Source: Flavobacterium sp.
GTDB lineage: Bacteria > Bacteroidota > Bacteroidia > Flavobacteriales > Flavobacteriaceae
Direction of reading: 5' to 3'
DNA: 64,000 nucleotides
NCBI RefSeq assembly: GCF_024710485.1
Contig: NZ_JANJUQ010000045.1
Span: forward strand, 62,001-126,000
The notes under the pieces were generated by a model. The model saw only the letters and a program-made list of their open reading frames with translations. It did no database searches and had not been told where the DNA came from. Position numbers and translations under genes: made by a program. Below, one piece after another: positions 39,521 through 48,700 of this stretch. How positions within the stretch are numbered: position 1 is the stretch's first letter; each line of letters starts with the position of its first letter.

Positions 39521-40540
39521 TTATAAGGCAGGTAATAATACTTTATCTAATACGTGAATTACACCGTTGCTTCCTTGAATATCTGTAGTAATGATATTGC
39601 TTGCAGGTCTGGCAGGAGTGAAAGCACCTGTAATTTTAGCACCACCAGTTAATGAGAAAGTAATGTTCTGACCGTTTAAAGTAGGTACTACACCGGCAGA
39701 GGAACCTGATACAATTCCCGATAAAGCTGATGAGCGAACATTACCGGCAACAGCGTGGTACTGTAATACACTTGAAAATTGAGCTCCGGTTGGAGAGATT
39801 CCGGCAGTGCTAAGCTCAGAAAGCAAACTGGTAAAAGCAGCATTGTTAGGTGCAAATAGAGTAGCCGGAGAAGCAGGGGTTAATCCGCTCAAAGCACTTA
39901 AAACAGCGCTCTGATCACCAAAAGCACCACCAGTACTAGTTACCACAGTTTGTAAAGTGTCAAATTCAGGATTGTCAACTACGTGGTCTACTAAAGTTGG
40001 AATTTGTATCACTCTGTTTACAATGTGGATTACACCATTGCTGGCATCAACGTCAGCAGTTGAAACAACTGCCCCTTTGCTGTCAGCACCACCATTGATA
40101 GTAACAGTCGCACCTGATTTTTGCACAAACATGCTTATAGTAGGTGCATTAGCTGCCGTAGTGATTGGTGATAAAGTAGAAACGTAAACTGAAGCAGGAA
40201 TATCTGAGCTTTTGATTTCAGTAGCTACTACATGGTTCAATAAAATGTTTCTCAATACATTCACATCAACATTGTCAACAGTTACTCCGGAACCTAGCGA
40301 ACTGAAGAATGTTTGAAATGCCGCATTAGTTGGAGCAAATACGGTAAACTGGCCAGAACCGTTAAGGGTTGCAGTTAGACCTGTACGGTTCAAAGCTGTC
40401 ACTAATGTTGAAAAGTCAGCATTACCGCTAGCAATTTCAGCAATAGTTTGTTGTTGTGGAGTGTTGTTGTCATCATCGCTGCAAGACAACATCGTTAAAG
40501 CAATACATGCTAAAGACAATTTTTTGATTAGATTTTTCAT
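39521..40540 (-). CDS. Fasciclin (FAS1) domain lipoprotein
   Basis: The 339-residue protein starts with a lipoprotein signal (MKNLIKKLSLACIALTMLSCSDDD; lipobox TMLSC). Two FAS1 domains follow (about residues 32-165 and 185-337), each with the H1 and H2 signatures: FTVFAPTNAAFQTFF ... GVIHIVNRVI in the first and ATLFAPNNAAFTSLL ... GVIHVLDKVLLP in the second. FAS1 domains act in cell adhesion and surface attachment. It probably sits in the outer membrane. The gene is alone, with a 326-bp AT-rich gap upstream shared with the divergent YwqK-like gene. Confidence 0.93.
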   Translation of the reverse strand: MKNLIKKLSLACIALTMLSCSDDDNNTPQQQTIAEIASGNADFSTLVTALNRTGLTATLNGSGQFTVFAPTNAAFQTFFSSLGSGVTVDNVDVNVLRNILLNHVVATEIKSSDIPASVYVSTLSPITTAANAPTISMFVQKSGATVTINGGADSKGAVVSTADVDASNGVIHIVNRVIQIPTLVDHVVDNPEFDTLQTVVTSTGGAFGDQSAVLSALSGLTPASPATLFAPNNAAFTSLLSELSTAGISPTGAQFSSVLQYHAVAGNVRSSALSGIVSGSSAGVVPTLNGQNITFSLTGGAKITGAFTPARPASNIITTDIQGSNGVIHVLDKVLLPAL

Positions 40541-40866
40541 AATAATTTTTTGTTTAATGTTTTGGCTAAATTAGTAAACATTGTTTAACTAATTTTGTTA
40601 AAAGATAAACAAAACTTAAATTTATAAATACTTTAACAGTTTTGTTTGACTTTTGAAACACTTTGCTTTTGAGGGTGTTATGTGTTTTTCTTCTATTTTT
40701 CCTTGATTTTTCTTATTTTATCAGTGTCAGAAAAGTTAAACAAATCGAAGAACTTTTTTTAAAATAAATTTAACAGTTGCAGTTGTAATAAAACCCGATG
40801 TTTTTCCGTTACAAGAATTAGTATAAATTTGTACCGAATAAAGCGCTGAAATAAAACCTCACATTT
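40541..40866. other. Intergenic region between divergent fasciclin and MORN-repeat genes
   Basis: This 326-bp AT-rich stretch should hold both promoters. On the plus strand TAAATTTG at 40824-40831 matches the -7 consensus for the downstream gene. On the minus strand no perfect -7 box is seen. No ORF, strong hairpin or repeat is apparent. Confidence 0.6.
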
Positions 40867-41571
40867 ATGAAATATATCTTTCTTTTTTTGTTCTCAAGTG
40901 TTTTTGCCTTGGCGCAGGATTATAATAAATTAGACGAAAACGGTAAAAAGCACGGACTTTGGAAAGGTTTTTATGAAGAGTCTAAACGTCCGCGTTATGA
41001 AGGGACATTCGATCATGGTAAAGAAGTCGGCTTATTTAAGTTTTTTGACGATACCAAAGCCGGAACAGTCATAGCAACGCGTGAGTTCAATCCGAAAGAC
41101 AATTCTTGTTACACCATTTTTTACAATCAAAAAAGCAACAAAGTCAGCGAGGGAAAAGTAGTGAACAAGCAATTTGAAGGCGAATGGAAGTATTATCATG
41201 AAAATTCTCCGGCTATCATGACTTTAGAATTTTATGTGAATGGAAAACTTAATGGTGTTCGCAAAGTGTTTTACAAAAGTGGTGTTTTGGCAGAAGAGAC
41301 TACTTATAAGAATGGAGTGAAAGACGGCGTGTATAAAAGCTATACTGAAAACGGTATTGTACTTGAAGAAACTAATTATAAGAACGGACAATACGAAGGT
41401 AAAGCAACTTTCAGAACAGCCGATAACAATTTGGCAGCTGAAGGTATTTATAAAAACGGAAAAAAAGTAGGCCTGTGGAAAGTGCTGGAGAAAGGTAAGC
41501 TCAAAGACGTTAACATGGACAAGCAAGGGCGCAAATTCCAAAAAAGAGTTAAACCTCTACAAGAAAACTAA
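40867..41571 (+). CDS. MORN-repeat (YwqK-like) exported protein
   Basis: The 234-residue protein has a signal peptide (MKYIFLFLFSSVFALAQ) and then repeated MORN_2-type units with the pattern NGxxxGxWKxxxxxG, for example ENGKKHGLWKGFYEE, NGKLNGVRKVFYKSG, NGVKDGVYKSYTENG and NGKKVGLWKVLEKG. Databases often label such proteins YwqK-family antitoxins, but there is no toxin gene next to it and it is exported, so an antitoxin role is doubtful. Function unknown; a beta-meander binding surface is likely. Confidence 0.8.
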   Translation: MKYIFLFLFSSVFALAQDYNKLDENGKKHGLWKGFYEESKRPRYEGTFDHGKEVGLFKFFDDTKAGTVIATREFNPKDNSCYTIFYNQKSNKVSEGKVVNKQFEGEWKYYHENSPAIMTLEFYVNGKLNGVRKVFYKSGVLAEETTYKNGVKDGVYKSYTENGIVLEETNYKNGQYEGKATFRTADNNLAAEGIYKNGKKVGLWKVLEKGKLKDVNMDKQGRKFQKRVKPLQEN

Positions 41572-41580
41572 ATATTAGCC

Positions 41581-41588
41581 TAATTTTG
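41581..41588 (+). promoter_or_regulatory. Promoter -7 box of mnmA
   Basis: TAATTTTG matches TAnnTTTG, 20 nt before the mnmA ATG and just after the stop of the MORN-repeat gene. Confidence 0.6.
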
Positions 41589-41608
41589 CAACAAATTTTT
41601 TAAATCAA

Positions 41609-42796
41609 ATGAAAAGAGTTGTTGTCGGATTGTCAGGCGGTGTTGATTCCAGTGTTGCTGCCTATTTACTAAAAGAGCAAGGTTACGAAGTGATTGGGCT
41701 TTTTATGAAAAATTGGCACGATGATTCGGTAACTATTTCCAATGAGTGTCCGTGGTTGGAAGACAGTAACGATGCGCTTCTGGTAGCCGAAAAACTCGGT
41801 ATTCCTTTTCAAACAGTTGATTTAAGCGAACAGTACAAAGAGAAAATCGTCGACTATATGTTCAAGGAATACGAACAAGGTCGTACACCTAATCCCGATG
41901 TATTGTGTAATCGAGAAATTAAGTTCGATGTTTTCATGAACATTGCCTTAAGTTTAGGTGCCGATTATGTGGCTACAGGTCATTATTGTCGCAAAGCCGA
42001 AACAGTAGTCAATGGTCAATCGGTATACCAATTACTCGCCGGTAAGGACGGAAACAAAGACCAATCTTATTTTCTTTGTCAGTTATCCCAAGAACAATTG
42101 TCCAAAGCACTTTTCCCAATTGGCGAGCTGACCAAACCGGAAGTGCGTGAAATAGCAATGCAATTAGATTTAGTAACCGCTGAGAAAAAAGATTCCCAAG
42201 GATTGTGCTTTATCGGAAAAGTACGCCTGCCTGAATTTTTACAACAGCAATTGCAACCTAAGGAAGGCTTGATTTATGAGATAGCCGCTGACAGCAAAAT
42301 TTACCGTAAAGAAAAGCCGGTTTTTCATTCTTTAGAAGAGCAATTAGCCTATGAATCCAAAGGAATAACCTATACTCCGGAAGATGGTAAAGTGGTAGGA
42401 AAACATCAAGGTGCGCATTATTTTACGATTGGACAACGAAAAGGACTGAATGTTGGCGGAACCAAAGAAGCGCTATTCATCATTGCTACAGACGTTAAAA
42501 CCAACGCGATTTATACTGGTCAAGGGCAAAATCATCCGGGTTTGTTTAGAAGAGTACTTCGAGTACAGCCTTCTGAAATTCATTGGATTCGAGAAGATTT
42601 AGCACTGAAAAACGGAGAAACCATGCAAGTCATGGCCCGAATTCGTTACCGACAAGCCTTGCAAAAAGCCACTTTATATCAATTCGAAAGCGGATTGTAT
42701 GTAGCTTTTGAGGAACCGCAGTCAGCTATAACCGAAGGCCAGTTTGTAGCTTGGAATATAGGCGATGAATTAGTTGGATCGGGAGTAATTTCATAA
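41609..42796 (+). CDS. mnmA: tRNA-specific 2-thiouridylase MnmA
   Basis: The 395-residue enzyme adds sulfur to U34 of tRNAs for Lys, Glu and Gln. It has the PP-loop [15 protein letters not shown] near the start and the two catalytic cysteines in [12 protein letters not shown] (about residue 101) and [12 protein letters not shown] (about residue 200). The central and C-terminal beta domains follow ([25 protein letters not shown]). It contains an insertion (residues about 30-50, [20 protein letters not shown]) typical of Bacteroidota MnmA. Confidence 0.97.
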   Translation: MKRVVVGLSGGVDSSVAAYLLKEQGYEVIGLFMKNWHDDSVTISNECPWLEDSNDALLVAEKLGIPFQTVDLSEQYKEKIVDYMFKEYEQGRTPNPDVLCNREIKFDVFMNIALSLGADYVATGHYCRKAETVVNGQSVYQLLAGKDGNKDQSYFLCQLSQEQLSKALFPIGELTKPEVREIAMQLDLVTAEKKDSQGLCFIGKVRLPEFLQQQLQPKEGLIYEIAADSKIYRKEKPVFHSLEEQLAYESKGITYTPEDGKVVGKHQGAHYFTIGQRKGLNVGGTKEALFIIATDVKTNAIYTGQGQNHPGLFRRVLRVQPSEIHWIREDLALKNGETMQVMARIRYRQALQKATLYQFESGLYVAFEEPQSAITEGQFVAWNIGDELVGSGVIS

Positions 42797-42824
42797 ATTA
42801 GCACTTTACAAATGGTAAGGCGCT

Positions 42825-44447
42825 ATGAAAAAATGGTATTATTTTACTTTTTTATTGCTGACAGCTGTCAGTTTTGCGCAAGAAGATGCTTGGGTATACT
42901 TCAATAACAAACCTAATGCGCAATATTACTTAGACAATCCTTTGGCAATGCTTTCACAAAGAGCCTTGGATAGAAGAACAAATCAAAATATTGCTATCAA
43001 TATTCAAGATGTGCCTATCCATCAGTCTTATGTAGATCAAATCGAGGCAATTCCCGCAATAGAAGTAAAGGCCAAATCCAAATGGATGAATGCGATACAC
43101 GTTAGAGGAAGTTTGGAAGTTATTAATGGCTTAGCCGAAATTGAATTTGTTCATCATATTGAATATGCCAACAAAAGCCTCAATATCTCAGGAAGAAACC
43201 AAGCCTCAGCTCAGAATAATTCTTCCAATAGTATCAATAAAGTCTTAGAAACTCAGATTGATTTCGCTTATGGCAACTCCGGAAATCAAGCACAAATGCT
43301 TAACTTACATCAGTTACACCAACAGAATTTCACGGGAAGCGGAAAGATTATAGCAGTCATGGATGCCGGTTTTCCCGGTGTGGATACGGCGAATCCTTTT
43401 CAACGTTTAAGAGATAATAATTTAATTCTTGGCGGCTATAATTTTGTGGGACAATCCAGCGAGTTTTACACTTCGAATTCACACGGAACCTTGGTGCTTT
43501 CCACTATGGGTGGTTATGTAGAAAATCAGTTGATTGGAACTGCTCCCGATGCACAGTATTATCTATTCATTACAGAAGATGCAGCATCTGAGAATCCGTT
43601 GGAAGAAAGTTATTGGGTCGAAGCTGCTGAAATGGCGGATTATTTGGGCGCAGATATTATCAATACTTCTTTGGGTTACTTTCAGTATGACAATCCCAAC
43701 TACAATTACACTTACGCCAATATGGACGGTGCTACCTCATTTATCTCCAGAGGTACTAACATCGCTTTTAGCAAAGGAATGATTTGTGTTTCGAGTGCCG
43801 GGAATTCAGGTTCAGGACCAAATCCATACGTGGCTGTTCCGGCAGATGCTTTACACGGATTTGCTGTTGGAGCCGTAAAGGCCGATGAAACCTATGCTAC
43901 TTTTAGTTCTATTGGTCCAACGTTTGACCAAAGGATAAAACCCGATGTTATGGCGCAAGGGCAAGGTGCCGTTGTGTCGAGTGTCACCGGAACCATAGGT
44001 GTGGCCAACGGGACTTCGTTTTCCGGACCAATCATGGCGGGCGCTATTGCGAGTTTCTGGCAAGCTATTCCTTGGGCTACTAATCAACAAGTATTGGATT
44101 TTATCCGACAATCAGCCGATAGATATGCGAATCCGACTTCACAGTTTGGGTATGGAATCCCCGATTTTCAAACGGCTTTGAATTTGGCACAACTGTCAGT
44201 CAATGATGCTACTCTTGGTAGGTTTTTAGTCTATCCAAATCCGGTTGCAGAAAACTTAAAAGTATCTTTCCCTAATCATTTTGATTCAGCCACGATTTCC
44301 ATATTTAATAATTTAGGACAATTAGTGTTGGCGCAAAACATCCAATCCGGTTTCGATATAGATTTAGAGTCTTTTTCCTCCGGGATTTATCTCTATACAA
44401 TCAAGAGTCGCGATTTTGTACAAACCGGGAAGTTAATCAAGAAATAA
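42825..44447 (+). CDS. Subtilisin-like S8 peptidase with T9SS type A sorting domain
   Basis: The 540-residue secreted protease has a signal peptide (MKKWYYFTFLLLTAVSFAQ), an N-terminal prodomain-like region (about 20-130), and an S8 catalytic domain with Asp in VMDAGFPG (about 181), His in NSHGTLVLS (about 220) and Ser in GTSFSGPIMAG (about 397), plus the oxyanion Asn in SSAGNSG. The last 75 residues are a type A T9SS C-terminal domain (FLVYPNPVAENLKVSF ... GIYLYTIKS). The enzyme should be exported across the outer membrane and attached to the surface or released. It lies 28 bp after mnmA, but the two are functionally unrelated. Confidence 0.95.
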   Translation: MKKWYYFTFLLLTAVSFAQEDAWVYFNNKPNAQYYLDNPLAMLSQRALDRRTNQNIAINIQDVPIHQSYVDQIEAIPAIEVKAKSKWMNAIHVRGSLEVINGLAEIEFVHHIEYANKSLNISGRNQASAQNNSSNSINKVLETQIDFAYGNSGNQAQMLNLHQLHQQNFTGSGKIIAVMDAGFPGVDTANPFQRLRDNNLILGGYNFVGQSSEFYTSNSHGTLVLSTMGGYVENQLIGTAPDAQYYLFITEDAASENPLEESYWVEAAEMADYLGADIINTSLGYFQYDNPNYNYTYANMDGATSFISRGTNIAFSKGMICVSSAGNSGSGPNPYVAVPADALHGFAVGAVKADETYATFSSIGPTFDQRIKPDVMAQGQGAVVSSVTGTIGVANGTSFSGPIMAGAIASFWQAIPWATNQQVLDFIRQSADRYANPTSQFGYGIPDFQTALNLAQLSVNDATLGRFLVYPNPVAENLKVSFPNHFDSATISIFNNLGQLVLAQNIQSGFDIDLESFSSGIYLYTIKSRDFVQTGKLIKK

Positions 44448-44468
44448 ACTTAACCCTTTCTTATAATA

Positions 44469-45413
44469 ATGAATAAAATTACCCAGCTTTTTAATATCAA
44501 ATATCCCATAATTCAAGGAGGAATGATTTGGAACAGCGGTTATAAATTAGCTAGTGCTGTTAGTAATGCCGGTGGATTAGGATTAATCGGCGCTGGATCG
44601 ATGTATCCCGATGTACTCAGAGAACACATTCAAAAATGTAAGGCAGCTACGGACAAGCCTTTTGGAGTCAATGTGCCAATGCTTTATCCCAATATTGAAG
44701 AAATCATTCAAATTATTATTGAAGAAGGCGTGAAGGTGGTGTTCACTTCTGCAGGAAATCCCAAAACATGGACAAGTCATTTGAAAGCTCACGGAATTAC
44801 CGTAGTTCATGTGGTGAGCAGTTCTAAATTTGCTTTAAAAGCGCAAGAAGCAGGGGTAGATGCTGTTGTGGCAGAAGGTTTTGAAGCAGGAGGACATAAT
44901 GGTAGAGAAGAGACAACAACTTTAACCTTAATTCCTATGGTGAAAGAAAAAATTTCAATTCCGTTAATTGCGGCAGGAGGAATAGCCACCGGAAGAGGAA
45001 TGTTGGCTGCTATGGTTTTAGGTGCAGATGGTGTGCAAATGGGATCAAGATTTGTAGCTTCGTTTGAAAGTTCTGCCCATGAAAATTTCAAAAAAACTGT
45101 CCTTTTAGTGAAAGAAGGGGATACCCAAGTCACTTTAAAAGAGTTGGCGCCGGTTAGGCTAATCAAAAATAAATTTTATGAAGATTTACAAGAGTTGTAT
45201 GCTAAATGTCCTTCAATTGAAGAGTTGAAAGCGCTTCTAGGTCGTGCCAGAGCTAAAAGAGGAATGTTCGAAGGGGATTTAACTGATGGCGAATTGGAAA
45301 TAGGGCAGATAGCCGGATTAATTCACGAAGTTATGTCTGTTGAGGATATTATCAATGAAGTTATCGCTGAGTTTAATGAGGTGAAGCATTCTTTGAGTCA
45401 GCCTCTTTTTTAA
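44469..45413 (+). CDS. Nitronate monooxygenase / 2-nitropropane dioxygenase-like flavoprotein
   Basis: The 314-residue protein is an FMN-binding TIM-barrel enzyme of the NMO/FabK superfamily (IKYPIIQGGMIWNSGYKLASAVSNAGGLGLIG in part; GVDAVVAEGFEAGGHNGRE; LIAAGGIATGRGMLAAMVLGADGVQMGSRFVA in part). The His in EAGGHNG is the position that acts as a base in class I nitronate monooxygenases. The alternative is a FabK-type enoyl-ACP reductase; sequence inspection alone does not settle this, so the substrate is left open. Confidence 0.85.
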   Translation: MNKITQLFNIKYPIIQGGMIWNSGYKLASAVSNAGGLGLIGAGSMYPDVLREHIQKCKAATDKPFGVNVPMLYPNIEEIIQIIIEEGVKVVFTSAGNPKTWTSHLKAHGITVVHVVSSSKFALKAQEAGVDAVVAEGFEAGGHNGREETTTLTLIPMVKEKISIPLIAAGGIATGRGMLAAMVLGADGVQMGSRFVASFESSAHENFKKTVLLVKEGDTQVTLKELAPVRLIKNKFYEDLQELYAKCPSIEELKALLGRARAKRGMFEGDLTDGELEIGQIAGLIHEVMSVEDIINEVIAEFNEVKHSLSQPLF

Positions 45414-45776
45414 AGAAGTAAGATTTTTACAATTAATTGTTGATAGGTTTTCTTTTAGCTAAACTTATCAACAATTTTTATTTTTAAACACATTCATTTT
45501 TTATTGATAACTTCATTTTTGTTTTAAGTTTTTTCATTTAAATAATTGATTAGCATTTTCTTGTGTTTAAAAGTCATGTCGCAATCATTGTTAATAATGT
45601 TGATTATTTTGTTTATAATATTTTAACAAGTCAAAATCTGTGTTGAAAATTATAAGTAATATAGTATCGGGAATTTCATCTTAATATTTTACAATGCCAA
45701 AAGATATTGCATGCTGTTAATTTTAGATAACAGTGTTGTGTTCTTTATGTAAATATGGCTTGAGGTATTAGGTAAA
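45414..45776. other. Intergenic region before the large T9SS adhesin
   Basis: This 363-bp AT-rich stretch contains the terminator of the preceding gene and, near its right end, a short hairpin CTGTTA-attttaga-TAACAG (45714-45733) about 45 nt before the adhesin ATG. No perfect -7 box is found; TTAATTTTAG in the hairpin region is the closest. No ORF or repeat is seen. Confidence 0.6.
45435..45480 (+). terminator. Terminator after the nitronate monooxygenase-like gene
   Basis: AATTGTTGATA (45435-45445) pairs with TATCAACAATT (45466-45476), an 11-bp perfect stem with a 20-nt loop, followed by T-rich DNA. Confidence 0.75.
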
Positions 45777-48700
45777 ATGTATTTAATCAAACTGCTTATG
45801 AGAATTACTACTCTCGCCAAAAAATATTTTTTTAATTGTGTTTTATTGCTGACACTATTTGGGCAGAATAGTTTGTTGTATTCTCAATGTCCTACAATAA
45901 CCAATGCTAACCAGTCCTTTTGTGATATACAGTCGCCAACTATTGCCAGTTTACAAGCTGTTGATAATGGCGGTGGTGTCAGATGGTATGCTACAGCTAC
46001 TTCTACAACCGCTTTATCATCTTCTACGGTTTTGGTCAATGGCGAAGACTATTTTGCCGACGACAATTCCGGTTCTTGTGGGGTTCGACAGAGTGTTACC
46101 GTTACTATTTATTCGGCCCCAACGGGGGCAAATTTTCAAGGGGTTTGTGTAACTAATTTGAGTCAGGCAACTCCTTCCAATCCTCAGTTTGTTATTAATG
46201 GTAATGATTTACAATGGTACACGGTTCCTGTAGGAGGAGTTGCTATTTCTCCGACAACCATCTTGAATGATAATACAATCTATTACATAAGTCAAGTTAA
46301 TCCTGATACCGGCTGTCAAACATCAAGGTTGTCTGTATTTGTTAATGTAGGCTTAGTGCCGCCTCCAACAGGAAATTCCGTTCAAGAATTTTGTAATATT
46401 CCTGGAAGTCCTCCCACAGTAGCCGATTTGGTAGCTACCGGAAATAATAATTGGTATTTAACTTCTGCATTTGGGATTCCTTTGGATCCTGCTACACCTT
46501 TGGTTAATGGGCAATTTTATTATGCTTCTACGGTCGATCCTCCTTGTGAAAGTAGTGACAGATTTGAAGTTTTGGTTAATATTTATGAATTAAATGATGC
46601 CGGAAATGATGGGGTCAGAAGTATATGTATTGATCAAGTTCCAACTACAGTACCTTTTGATTTATTTAATTTATTAGGGGGAACTCCTGATAACACCGGA
46701 GTCTGGTCGGGTCCATTGTCAACCACAAACGGTTCTCAAGGGACTCTTGATGTTTCATCAATGAACCTAAATGGGAGTCCTTATATTTTTACATATACTG
46801 TCTCATCGGCTTTGTGTGTACCGGATACAGCTACTGTAACCATAACAATCTTACCACTGCCAACGGCGAGTGTATCGGTGAGTCCGACTACGATTTGTGC
46901 CAACAGCACTGCTACGTTTACTTTCACCGGAACGCCAAATGCCACGGTGACTTATAACATCAACGGTGGAGCAAATCAAACCATTACGTTGAATGCTTCC
47001 GGTACAGCGACTATCAGCGGCACCTATACCGCCAACACTACAATCAACATTATCAGTGTGGCCAGCGCAGGCACACCGAGTTGTATCAACCCGCAAACCA
47101 GCAGTACTACCTTAACGATATTACCACTGCCAACGGCGAGTGTATCGGTGAGTCCGACTACGATTTGTGCCAACAGCACTGCTACGTTTACTTTCACCGG
47201 AACGCCAAATGCCACGGTGACTTATAACATCAACGGCGGAGCAAACCAAACCATTACGTTGAATGCTTCCGGTACAGCGACTATCAGTGGCACCTATACT
47301 GCCAACACTACAATCAACATTATCAGTGTGGCCAGCGCAGGTACGCCAAGTTGTATCAACCCGCAAAGCGATACCATAACACTCACCGTAACTCAACCTC
47401 CTATAGCGGGAGTTAATGCATCAACTACACTATGTGTGTTAAGTCCTCCAATTGATTTATTTACCTTATTAGGTCCAACAGCACAAGCTGGAGGGTCATG
47501 GTCTCCAACTTTAACCAGTGGCACCGGAGTATTCAATCCGGCAGTTGATTTAGCCGGAACTTATACTTATACAATTACCGGGGTAGCTCCTTGTCCGGAT
47601 TCAAGTGCTAGTGTGCAAGTAACGGTTAACCCCGTGCCAGATGCTGGGAACGATGGTATTTTAGCTATATGTTCAAACCAAAATTCAGTTGATTTATTTG
47701 CTTCATTATCCGGGACTCCTCAATCTGGAGGAACTTGGTCACCCGCGCTTGCGAGTGGTTCGGGTATCTTTAATCCGGCTTTAGATACTTCAGGAGTTTA
47801 TACTTATACTATTTCCGGAGTTTTGCCTTGTACTGATGATACGGCCACCGTAACTGTAACGGTAACACCGGGTCCGGAGGCCGGAAATGACAATACAATT
47901 ACATTGTGCGTTAATAGTTCGTCACAAGATTTAGCATTATTGCTTGGTCCTAACTCACAGTCCGGGGGAACATGGTCCCCTGCATTAGCCAGCGGAACCG
48001 GTATATTTAACCCTGCAGTAGATGTTGCGGGAAGCTATACTTATACTTTGTCAGGTTCACAACCTTGTGATAACGATAGTGCTGTGATAACAGTTATTGT
48101 TAATCCGGTTCCAAATGCAGGAGATGATAATACGATTACACTTTGTGAGAACAATCCTCCTCAAGATCTCTTTGGTTTACTAGGTCCAAATGCGCAATCA
48201 GGAGGAACATGGTCGCCAACATTAACAAGTGGGACAGGTTTGTTTAATCCGACCATTGATGCAGCAGGGACTTATACCTATACTGTAGGGGGAGGCTTGT
48301 GTGATTCAGATTCAGCAACTGTTGTTGTAAATATTATTCAAGAGCCTAACTCTGGCGGAGTTGGTCAAACATTGAATGTTTGCGTAAGCGAGATATCAGT
48401 AGATTTATTAAGTGGATTAGACGGAACTCAGGAATCCGGATTGTGGAGTGATGATGATAACACCGGTGCCTTGACGGGAAGTATTTTTAATCCATCAGCA
48501 GTAGGTGTTGGATCCTATAATTTTACTTATACTGTAACCGGAAATTCACCATGTGCTAATGCAACCTCCACTGTGACTGTTATAGTTAATCCGTTACCAA
48601 TAGCAGGAACTGATAACACCTTAGTAGTGTGTTCTACAGACGGGCCTCAAGATTTATTTGGATTACTTGGTTCAACTGCACAAATTGGAGGAACATGGTC

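Noticed and set aside
40867-41571. Toxin-antitoxin module suggested by YwqK-family resemblance
   Set aside because: The protein is exported and has no partner toxin gene on either side; only MORN-type repeats can be supported.
45435-45476. Origin- or attachment-site-like inverted repeat after the nitronate monooxygenase gene
   Set aside because: Placement just after a stop codon and the T-rich tail fit a transcription terminator; no integrase or DnaA-box cluster is nearby.
46851-47396. Minus-strand ORFs of 81, 63 and 91 aa in the adhesin gene that share near-identical protein sequence
   Set aside because: They are shadows of the duplicated 270-bp module on the opposite strand; their similarity comes from the coding repeat, and they have no start context of their own.
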